This document shows positions 1 to 4,159 of a stretch of 6,449 bases of DNA, in pieces; the stretch's first letter is position 1; every line of letters begins with the position of its first letter. The stretch is taken from positions 1 through 6,449 of the forward strand of contig JAFYPY010000136.1 in assembly GCA_017547345.1 (NCBI GenBank). The letters are read 5' to 3'. Source of the DNA: Bacillota bacterium. GTDB lineage: Bacteria > Bacillota_A > Clostridia > Peptostreptococcales > Anaerovoracaceae. Under the pieces are notes generated by a model, which worked only from the letters and a program-made list of their open reading frames with translations, was not told the origin of the DNA and ran no database searches. The position numbers were made by a program, and so were the translations under genes.

Positions 1-367
1 CCTTTCTATCCATAGCAAGGCCCTTTAGGCAAGTTGCGATTTCACGAATAAACGGAATGTTTTCGATTTCCTTCTTATACACTGCAGAAATTGGAGTTTC
101 GCAGGCTACAACTACAGCAACTACGTCGAAAAGTCCCTGGTGGTTTGAGTATAAAAGGAAACCACCTTCTGTTGGAATGTTTTCCTGACCTGTCACGTGC
201 ATGTTGATGTTGCCGGACTCAACTCCTAATCTAAGGATTCCTCTGATGTGAGCATAAGCTTCCGCTTCAGGATAAGTTCCTACAGTCTTGGCATACTTGC
301 AAAGCTTGCCATAAAGTCCAGGAACCTTAAATATATTTTTAATTACCATTAATGCGATTCTGTTCAT
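1..367 (-). CDS. plsC: 1-acyl-sn-glycerol-3-phosphate acyltransferase (PlsC family), N-terminal part
   Basis: This gene runs off the left edge; 122 residues are visible. PlsC-family enzymes acylate lysophosphatidic acid to phosphatidic acid at the cytoplasmic membrane, an early phospholipid step. Visible support is the acyltransferase block I motif NHQGLFD (N75, catalytic His76, Asp81; the HX4D signature), preceded by the typical pattern of a glycine-rich 'G.ENIP..GGFLLYSNH' strand. Downstream are KKE at 98-100 and the start of a block II-like segment ending MDRK at 119-122, where the cut falls. The first 20 residues are moderately hydrophobic and could associate with membrane. The start is the ATG at 365-367 with AGGAGG at 375-380, 7 nt upstream. 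The gene diverges from glnA with about 150 bp between them. The family call is firm; the exact acyl acceptor cannot be told from this fragment. Confidence 0.88.
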   Translation of the reverse strand, partial: MNRIALMVIKNIFKVPGLYGKLCKYAKTVGTYPEAEAYAHIRGILRLGVESGNINMHVTGQENIPTEGGFLLYSNHQGLFDVVAVVVACETPISAVYKKEIENIPFIREIATCLKGLAMDRK

Positions 368-392
368 TTAGCTACCTCCTTGGTCTTTTGAT

Positions 393-421
393 ATAATAAC
401 AAATTTTTGAATAAGTAGCAA
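393..421 (-). promoter_or_regulatory. Sigma-A promoter for the acyltransferase gene
   Basis: Read on the minus strand, TTGCTA (416-421) and TATTAT (393-398) are separated by exactly 17 bp. The predicted start is near 386, giving a leader of about 20 nt that contains the AGGAGG site. Its -35 lies back to back with the glnA promoter, with about 30 bp between the two -35 boxes. Confidence 0.7.
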
Positions 422-450
422 CTTTATGGGCGTTTTAGCCATAGAAAATA

Positions 451-479
451 TTGCAATTTGGGGGAGTTTGAATTATTCT
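451..479 (+). promoter_or_regulatory. Sigma-A promoter for glnA
   Basis: TTGCAA (451-456) and TATTCT (474-479) are 17 bp apart, with transcription expected near 486 and a leader of about 30 nt. I looked for a GlnR/TnrA-type box (TGTNA-N7-TNACA) between 368 and 516 and saw none, so the nitrogen control known for many Firmicute glnA genes is not evident here. Confidence 0.65.
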
Positions 480-516
480 AGAGGAAGAAATCAAACACCT
501 AATTATGGAGGTAAAT

Positions 517-1941
517 ATGAAAAGAACAGCGGCAGACATTATTAAGCTAATTAAAGAAAATGATATTAAAATGGTGGACTTTAAGGTTGTTGACATCAAT
601 GGTCAGTTTAGACATGTTACAATCCCAGCGTCCCAGTTTAACGAGGATACAATGAGAGACGGAATCGGTTTCGACGCGTCTAACTATGGCTATGCAGTGG
701 TAGAAAAGAGTGATATGGTATTCATTCCAGACCTTGATACTGCAGTAATCGATCCATATTGCCAGATTCCTACATTATCAATGACAGGTAATGCGATGAT
801 CATCGACTACCCATTAAATCGTCCATTAGACCAGTATCCTAGAAATATTGTAGCTGCTGCTGAGCAGTACATGAAGGATAGCGGCATTGCAGACACAATG
901 CTTATTTTACCTGAATTCGAGTTCCACGTATTCGAGCAGGCAGGTTGGTCTGTACAGCCAAACAACATCGGTATGACAATCGATGCCAACCAGGCTCCGT
1001 GGAACAGTATGACAGAAGGCAGAGGCGTAGTAGTACCTCATCAGAAGCACTACCATATGGCAAAGCCTTTTGATCAGACTTACGAACTAAGAAGTGAAGC
1101 ATGCATCGAGCTTGAAAAGATGGGCATCGAAATCAAGTATCATCATCCAGAAGTTGGCGCATCCGGACAGTTCGAAATCGAACCAATGCTAGGTCAGATG
1201 TCAAAGATGGCTGACGCTACAATGCTTATCAAATATGTAATACACAATACTGCACTTAAATATGGCAAGGTTGCTACATTCATGCCAAAGCCAGTTTACG
1301 GTGAAGCAGGAAACGGCATGCATGTTCATATGCTTTTATTAAAGGATGGACAGCCAGTATTCTCCGATGACGAAGGATATTCACATTTGAGCAAGGATGC
1401 TCACTACTTCATGGGCGGCCTATTAAAGCACATCGGTGCGCTATGCGCAATCACAAACCCAAGCACTAACTCTTTCAAGAGACTAGTTCCTGGTTTCGAA
1501 GCACCTGTAACTGTAGGTTATGCTACTTCCAACAGATCCGCAGTTATCAGAATTCCTGCTTATGCTAAGGAACCTAGCCTAAGAAGATTCGAAATCCGTA
1601 ACCCTGATGCTACTTGCAACCCATATTTATGCTATGCAGCACTTCTTATGGCAGGTCTTGACGGTATCAAGAACAAGATTGACCCACATGCTGAAGGCTG
1701 GGGCCCATACGATATGAATCTATATTCATTATCAGACGAAGAAAAGGCTAAATTAACTCAGCTTCCAACTCGTCTAGAAGACGCGCTAGATGCCCTTGAA
1801 GCCGACCATGACTTCTTAACAGAAGGCGGCGTATTCCCAGAACACTTAATCAAGAACTTCATCGCTCTTAAGAGAAAGGAATGCCTAGAGTTATCTAAGA
1901 TCCCAACTCCTGCAGAGTTTGACAAATACTTTAATTTGTAA
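517..1941 (+). CDS. glnA: Type I glutamine synthetase
   Basis: Glutamine synthetase joins ammonia to glutamate with ATP, the central ammonia-assimilation step; type I enzymes are cytoplasmic dodecamers. I prefer the ATG at 517 (474 residues) to the in-frame ATG at 505, because GGAGG at 507-511 sits 5 nt before 517 and overlaps the upstream ATG. In this numbering, visible active-site elements are: FDAS with Asp53 (the Asp50 loop of the E. coli enzyme); the metal-ligand stretch PEFEF with Glu133 and Glu135; NGMHVHM with His269; the PGFEAPV flap with Glu328; and NRSA with Arg340. The length (about 470 rather than 440) and the C-terminal NLYSLSDEE segment with Tyr403 resemble the GSI-beta type, where that tyrosine is the adenylylation site. 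No glnB, glnK or glnR lies beside it. The family is certain; the subtype is an inference. Confidence 0.96.
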   Translation: MKRTAADIIKLIKENDIKMVDFKVVDINGQFRHVTIPASQFNEDTMRDGIGFDASNYGYAVVEKSDMVFIPDLDTAVIDPYCQIPTLSMTGNAMIIDYPLNRPLDQYPRNIVAAAEQYMKDSGIADTMLILPEFEFHVFEQAGWSVQPNNIGMTIDANQAPWNSMTEGRGVVVPHQKHYHMAKPFDQTYELRSEACIELEKMGIEIKYHHPEVGASGQFEIEPMLGQMSKMADATMLIKYVIHNTALKYGKVATFMPKPVYGEAGNGMHVHMLLLKDGQPVFSDDEGYSHLSKDAHYFMGGLLKHIGALCAITNPSTNSFKRLVPGFEAPVTVGYATSNRSAVIRIPAYAKEPSLRRFEIRNPDATCNPYLCYAALLMAGLDGIKNKIDPHAEGWGPYDMNLYSLSDEEKAKLTQLPTRLEDALDALEADHDFLTEGGVFPEHLIKNFIALKRKECLELSKIPTPAEFDKYFNL

Positions 1942-1951
1942 AGCAAATTGA

Positions 1952-1980
1952 TTGCATTATTTTTATCGGTGGAATATAAT
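1952..1980 (+). promoter_or_regulatory. Promoter of the putative antitoxin RNA
   Basis: TTGCAT (1952-1957) and a perfect TATAAT (1975-1980) are separated by 17 bp. It lies only 11 bp after the glnA stop codon and points into a region with no plus-strand gene, so it most likely drives a small RNA starting near 1987. This is one of the closest matches to the sigma-A consensus in the window, consistent with an abundant regulatory RNA. Confidence 0.68.
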
Positions 1981-1987
1981 AAATAAA

Positions 1988-2013
1988 AGAGCTACCGATG
2001 AACGGTATGCTCT
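1988..2013 (-). terminator. Hairpin: antitoxin 5' stem and possible distal toxin terminator
   Basis: A 10-bp stem (AGAGCTACCG with CGGTA-T-GCTCT, one bulge) is followed on the minus strand by TTTTATTTATT. It can therefore act as a terminator for minus-strand transcripts that pass the first terminator at 2028-2073. On the plus strand it forms the 5' hairpin of the small RNA. The minus-strand loop TTCAT contains TTCA, which fits the YUNR U-turn pattern common in antisense recognition loops. Confidence 0.45.
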
Positions 2014-2027
2014 ACAAGAATTGTACT

Positions 2028-2073
2028 AAAAAAGCACTCGTCCAAGTCGAGCAGGACGGGTGTTTTTATTTTT
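2028..2073. terminator. Bidirectional intrinsic terminator shared by toxin, antitoxin and possibly glnA
   Basis: The stem pairs GCACTCGTCC (2034-2043) with GGACGGGTGT (2054-2063), 10 bp including two G-T wobbles, with a 10-nt loop. An A tract lies on the left (2028-2033) and a T tract on the right (2063-2073), so it can stop transcription in both directions. It ends the small plus-strand RNA, is the first terminator after the toxin stop codon on the minus strand, and is the first convincing terminator downstream of glnA. Confidence 0.8.
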
Positions 2074-2080
2074 ATAAAAA

Positions 2081-2164
2081 CTAATGCTTAATCGAAGCGA
2101 CTAAGGCAATGAGTGTTACAATAAATAATGAAAAACTTAAAAGTTGATCAAGTGTTATGTACAT
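2081..2164 (-). CDS. Type I toxin peptide, small hydrophobic holin-like/TxpA-BsrG type (putative)
   Basis: A 27-residue peptide begins MYITLDQLLSF and ends VASIKH. Residues about 8-25 form one continuous hydrophobic membrane span, preceded by a short polar head (Thr4, Asp6, Gln7) and followed by Lys26-His27. This plan matches the small membrane toxins of Gram-positive type I toxin-antitoxin systems and short proteins often annotated 'holin-like toxin', which depolarise or disrupt the membrane when overproduced. Three consecutive ATG codons (2162-2170) follow AGGAGG (2173-2178); the third, at 2162-2164, has the best spacing (8 nt) and is chosen. The gene has its own promoter, a leader that hides the ribosome site, and a convergent antisense RNA at its 3' end. 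I infer the function from size, topology and locus architecture, not from strong sequence identity; an ordinary small membrane protein is the alternative. Confidence 0.72.
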   Translation of the reverse strand: MYITLDQLLSFSLFIVTLIALVASIKH

Positions 2165-2172
2165 CATCATCA

Positions 2173-2195
2173 CCTCCTTATTATGTAATAAGGAG
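2173..2195 (-). promoter_or_regulatory. Shine-Dalgarno-sequestering hairpin in the toxin leader
   Basis: A perfect inverted repeat, CTCCTTATTA (2174-2183) and TAATAAGGAG (2186-2195), lies directly in front of the toxin start. In the minus-strand RNA it gives a stem of about 9 bp with a 4-nt loop and pairs five of the six bases of AGGAGG (2173-2178), with the start codons just outside. Hiding the ribosome site in leader structure is well documented for type I toxin messages, and would keep the full-length or freshly made transcript translationally inert. Confidence 0.7.
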
Positions 2196-2232
2196 CACAC
2201 CGTCCACCGTGTCTCAGGTAACTCTTATATAT

Positions 2233-2261
2233 ATAATACAAAGAAATAACACCGCAAGCAA
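2233..2261 (-). promoter_or_regulatory. Promoter of the toxin gene
   Basis: On the minus strand TTGCTT (2256-2261) and TATTAT (2233-2238) are 17 bp apart, with further TATA bases after the -10. The predicted start is near 2226, giving a leader of about 60 nt and a message of about 200 nt to the first terminator or 250 nt to the second. A perfect 10-bp palindrome, AACAATTGTT (2261-2270), touches the upstream edge of the -35 and could be a protein site. Confidence 0.6.
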
Positions 2262-2315
2262 ACAATTGTTCTCGACAAAAAACGACATACGTTGTTTACA
2301 AAATATTACATTGTA

Positions 2316-2344
2316 TTGAAATCGGTACAATACTAGTGTATAAT
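2316..2344 (+). promoter_or_regulatory. Promoter of the 65-residue protein transcript
   Basis: TTGAAA (2316-2321) and a perfect TATAAT (2339-2344) are separated by 17 bp. Transcription is expected near 2351, leaving a leader of about 117 nt before the ATG at 2468. It points away from the toxin promoter, with 54 bp between the two -35 boxes. Confidence 0.7.
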
Positions 2345-2352
2345 GAATCAAC

Positions 2353-2409
2353 GGTAGGTATTGGTCTACCAAGCCAGCCGTATGGAGTGTTCCATGCGGC
2401 TGGCTTGGT
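2353..2409 (+). promoter_or_regulatory. Structured leader with a 19-bp hairpin
   Basis: Positions 2368-2386 pair with 2391-2409 around a GTGT tetraloop: 19 consecutive pairs including one T-G wobble, with the GC-rich core AAGCCAGCCG / CGGCTGGCTT. No T tract follows, so it is not an intrinsic terminator. A smaller hairpin, GGTAG (2353-2357) with CTACC (2366-2370), uses bases 2368-2370 of the long stem, so the two cannot both form fully. It sits in the first 60 nt of the predicted transcript and ends 47 nt before the ribosome site. A stability element, a protein-binding or antisense target, or a remnant palindromic repeat are all possible. Confidence 0.6.
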
Positions 2410-2467
2410 GTATGTGGACAATAGTTAATGCTACAGTATGTGCGTATAGTGCTAGAAGGAGGAAATA

Positions 2468-2665
2468 ATGGATAATAACAATGACGATAGAATTATTACT
2501 AGCAAGGATTTACATAAAGAACTTAATGAAGAACGCAAGAAGAAGGGGATGAACTCCATACCAGCCATTAATCCAAAGGGTGGTGGAACTAGCACTCTTG
2601 CACGAAGAGATAAGTCCTGGAGTAGCGTGCCGGATTTCTTTGGAAAGCTATTTAAGAAAAAATAG
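2468..2665 (+). CDS. Small charged protein of unknown function (65 aa)
   Basis: I do not recognise this protein. The gene is well supported: AGGAGG at 2457-2462 lies 5 nt before the ATG, a near-consensus promoter lies upstream, and a terminator begins on its stop codon. The first 27 residues are very polar and look helical (Asn/Asp-rich start MDNNNDD, then Lys/Glu-rich KELNEERKKKG). Residues 28-45 are Pro/Gly/Ser/Thr-rich and probably flexible. The C-terminus, from Trp51 through VPDFFGKLFKKK, resembles a short amphipathic helix with aromatic residues on one side and lysines on the other, which could touch a membrane or a partner protein. There is no signal peptide, membrane span or cysteine motif. 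It is monocistronic and next to the toxin-antitoxin locus, but its own promoter gives no reason to join it to that system. Confidence 0.75.
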   Translation: MDNNNDDRIITSKDLHKELNEERKKKGMNSIPAINPKGGGTSTLARRDKSWSSVPDFFGKLFKKK

Positions 2666-2686
2666 AGCCTGTTGGGCTCTTTTTTA
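2664..2686 (+). terminator. Intrinsic terminator of the 65-residue gene
   Basis: AGAGCC (2664-2669) pairs with GGCTCT (2675-2680) around a 5-nt loop and runs into a T tract (2680-2685). The stem starts inside the TAG stop codon, so this transcript should end before the inverted-repeat array that follows. Confidence 0.8.
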
Positions 2687-2716
2687 GTTGATTATATGCT
2701 TGTTGCTATATAAAAG

Positions 2717-3034
2717 TATCACTTTTAGGAAAATTATAGGTCAAAAAGTGATAAAAATAGCATGGTTTGCTAGAACTACGCTTTGAAACTATCACTTTTG
2801 ACGGGATAATAAGCTAAAAGTGATACTTTATCAGTGAATGATTAAAAAAACTATCACTTTTGAGGGGTGAAATGAAGGAAAAGTGATAGTTAATCGCTGA
2901 TAAGTGCCTCAAAAACTGTGAAACTATCACTTTTACGGTGTGGATGGGATGAAAAGTGACAATCTACCGGTGGTGACTCTCCCAAACCCCATGAAAATGT
3001 CACTTTTGCTGGCAAATTAAGGCCAAAAGTGATA
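2717..3034. repeat. Array of five phased inverted-repeat units (TATCACTTTT / AAAAGTGATA)
   Basis: Left and right arms are at 2717-2726/2744-2753, 2790-2799/2816-2825, 2852-2861/2879-2888, 2925-2934/2952-2961 and 2998-3007/3025-3034. Eight of the ten arms match the consensus exactly; the right arm of unit 4 and the left arm of unit 5 share the same one-base change (AAAAGTGACA and TGTCACTTTT). Unit 3 arms extend to 13 bp. The centres are 17, 16, 17, 17 and 17 nt and differ in sequence; the stretches between units are 36, 26, 36 and 36 nt and also differ, except for a tendency to TGAAAC just before the left arm. The array lies between the 3' ends of two convergent genes, with no open reading frame or promoter I can support. 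Its family and role are unknown to me; REP/BIME-like elements, protein-binding arrays or RNA hairpins are candidates. Confidence 0.9.
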
Positions 3035-3160
3035 ATTGCGTGGGAATAATGACTCATCGACAACTATAATTCCCTCGCTCATAGCCGGGGAAGCCCATTC
3101 GAGGGAAACCGCGGCTCCGAATAACCAAATCCGTGGCTCCGAGAGGCTCCAAGCATCCCT
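3035..3160. other. GC-richer tail downstream of the AraC gene with short repeats
   Basis: This stretch has no gene I can support. It holds an 8-bp inverted repeat, TTCCCTCG (3070-3077) and CGAGGGAA (3100-3107), with a 22-nt loop. It also holds two near-identical 12-mers, CCGCGGCTCCGA (3109-3120) and CCGTGGCTCCGA (3131-3142), 22 bp apart, and a third GGCTCC at 3145-3150. The inverted repeat is not followed by a clear T tract on the minus strand, so a terminator for the AraC gene is not demonstrated and transcripts may run into the repeat array. Confidence 0.4.
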
Positions 3161-3979
3161 CTATTCCTTCCCTGCATCTTCCTTCGGCGAATGGCCGAAG
3201 TGAGACTTGTAGGCTCTATAAAAAGACGAATATTCTGAGAAGCCGCATGCTGTGCATGCGCTGATTGCAGGCTCGCCGCGCTGGATCATGGCACGGGCTG
3301 CCATTAGTCGTTTGATAGTTACATAGTCCCAAAGGGATGAGCCTGTTGCCTGTCTAAACACTCTGCTGATCTGTGAACGGCTGCGATAAAAGGCGTCGGC
3401 CACAGACTGAATCGAAATGTCTTCAAACAAATGCTCGTTAACGTATTCCAAGAGCTGACTTTGGAAGCCCTTGCTAGGAAGATGAGTCTGGCCTTTGCTG
3501 TATATTCCGTCCAAGATAGTCAAAAATAGCATTAGTCTGCCCAGCAGATTGAGCTTCACATTGCCAATATGCTCAAAGTTAAAGCCAGCAAAGGCGCTAG
3601 AGAGGGAGTTGGTATTAGCATCACCCGCAGCGAATCTATTGGCACTTCCTAAAGGTCTATCCCAAAAGGCATTCAATAGGTCGTGATTTGGATCGATATC
3701 ATCTAGTACAGAAGGCGAAAAATGTATAACAATTCTCTCGTATGGCTTGTCCTGGTCTATTTGCAAATTGTGCATCTCTGCAGGACGCAAAATGAAGATA
3801 TCACCAGCAGACATTGGATATTGATGCCCCTCAACCATGTAAGTGCCAGAGCCGGAAATTACGTATAAAATTTCTAACCACTCATGGGCGTGCATACTGA
3901 AATCACTTGAATAGGGGTGAATGTCGATGCTGTGGTGAGAGTATATTTGGTTGTCTCTATAAGAAAAAATATGTGACAT
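3161..3979 (-). CDS. AraC-family transcriptional regulator with cupin sensor domain
   Basis: The 272-residue protein has the two-domain layout of sugar-responsive AraC regulators. Residues about 20-90 form a cupin-like ligand domain, with HAHEWLEILYV (His30, His32, Glu36), a glycine-rich turn SGSGTY (42-47), AGDIFILRP (58-66) and His70. Residues about 174-268 form the double helix-turn-helix DNA-binding domain: first helix-turn-helix about 188-210 (ISIQSVADAFYRSRSQISRVF), linker helix with RLMAAR (224-229), and the second about 235-260 with the family signature CGFSEYSSFYRAYKSHFGHSP. The start ATG (3977-3979) has AGGAGA (3988-3993) 8 nt upstream. It is divergent from the sugar kinase and shares a 180-bp control region with it, so it probably regulates that operon in response to the pathway sugar or sugar acid. 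The effector cannot be deduced. The family is certain. Confidence 0.95.
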   Translation of the reverse strand: MSHIFSYRDNQIYSHHSIDIHPYSSDFSMHAHEWLEILYVISGSGTYMVEGHQYPMSAGDIFILRPAEMHNLQIDQDKPYERIVIHFSPSVLDDIDPNHDLLNAFWDRPLGSANRFAAGDANTNSLSSAFAGFNFEHIGNVKLNLLGRLMLFLTILDGIYSKGQTHLPSKGFQSQLLEYVNEHLFEDISIQSVADAFYRSRSQISRVFRQATGSSLWDYVTIKRLMAARAMIQRGEPAISACTACGFSEYSSFYRAYKSHFGHSPKEDAGKE

Positions 3980-4006
3980 TTTTGCTTTCTCCTAGGCTTT
4001 TTTGTA

Positions 4007-4035
4007 AGCATATCATGTGATGCGCCTTTTTGCAA
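4007..4035 (-). promoter_or_regulatory. Promoter of the AraC-family regulator
   Basis: On the minus strand TTGCAA (4030-4035) and TATGCT (4007-4012) are 17 bp apart, with a predicted start near 4000 and a 20-nt leader carrying AGGAGA. The inverted repeat at 4053-4067 lies just upstream, where an AraC protein could control its own gene. Confidence 0.6.
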
Positions 4036-4044
4036 TGTTTTTTC

Positions 4045-4067
4045 GCATAATATGCAATTCCATTGCA
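4045..4067. promoter_or_regulatory. Candidate operator between the regulator and the kinase operon
   Basis: A perfect inverted repeat, TGCAAT-TCC-ATTGCA (4053-4067), overlaps a perfect 11-bp palindrome, GCATAATATGC (4045-4055). A further TGCAAT half-site lies at 4031-4036 inside the regulator's -35, and the right end of the repeat overlaps the kinase -35 (4063-4068). This placement would let one bound protein affect both promoters. AraC proteins more often bind direct repeats, so a different repressor is possible. Confidence 0.5.
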
Positions 4068-4091
4068 TTTCATTCTGATGTAAAATAAATT
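4063..4091 (+). promoter_or_regulatory. Probable promoter of the kinase-gnd operon
   Basis: TTGCAT (4063-4068) and TAAATT (4086-4091) are 17 bp apart in a very AT-rich stretch. The -10 is a four-of-six match, so other -10 choices are possible and activation by a regulator would fit. The predicted leader is about 60 nt. Confidence 0.45.
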
Positions 4092-4159
4092 AAATTAATA
4101 TGTCAAAAAATAAACGAAAAAATATAAAATTGTCTAAATAAGAAAGGAATTCAAAAGTT

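Larger units (their letters stand above)
1987..2073 (+). ncRNA. Putative type I antitoxin antisense RNA
   Basis: The limits are predicted from the promoter at 1952-1980 and the terminator ending near 2073, giving an RNA of roughly 85-90 nt. It would fold into a 5' hairpin (AGAGC-TACCG at 1988-1997 with CGGTA-GCTCT at 2003-2013, one bulged T, loop ATGAA) and a 3' terminator hairpin. It is convergent with the 27-codon toxin gene and complementary to the 3' part of the toxin message, the arrangement known for txpA/RatA and bsrG/SR4 in Bacillus. Base-pairing there can trigger RNase III cleavage and decay or block translation; which applies here cannot be read from sequence. No open reading frame with a ribosome site is apparent in it. 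Confidence 0.6.

Noticed and set aside
505..516. The upstream in-frame ATG at 505 as the glnA start
   Set aside because: This ATG overlaps the GGAGG (507-511) that serves the ATG at 517, and no separate ribosome site lies at a good distance before 505.
2280..2297. Imperfect repeat AAACGAC-ATAC-GTTGTTT between the two divergent promoters
   Set aside because: A 7-bp stem with one wobble in an AT-rich stretch is easily expected by chance, and it has no clear position relative to either promoter's core.
2128..2319. Plus-strand open frame of 63 codons
   Set aside because: It has no ribosome site before its start and runs antisense through the toxin gene, its leader and its promoter. The minus-strand reading has a strong AGGAGG, a promoter and a sensible membrane peptide.
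2368..2409. The 19-bp hairpin as an intrinsic terminator
   Set aside because: Neither strand shows a T tract after the stem, and a gene with good signals follows on the same predicted transcript.
2717..3034. The array as a CRISPR locus (period of 73 resembles a 37-bp repeat plus a 36-bp spacer)
   Set aside because: Only the two 10-bp arms of each 36-37 bp unit are conserved; the 16-17 nt centres differ completely. CRISPR repeats are near-identical over their whole length, and no cas gene or leader is visible.
3070..3107. The TTCCCTCG/CGAGGGAA inverted repeat as the AraC gene terminator
   Set aside because: The 22-nt loop and lack of a T run after the stem on the minus strand make it too weak to call.
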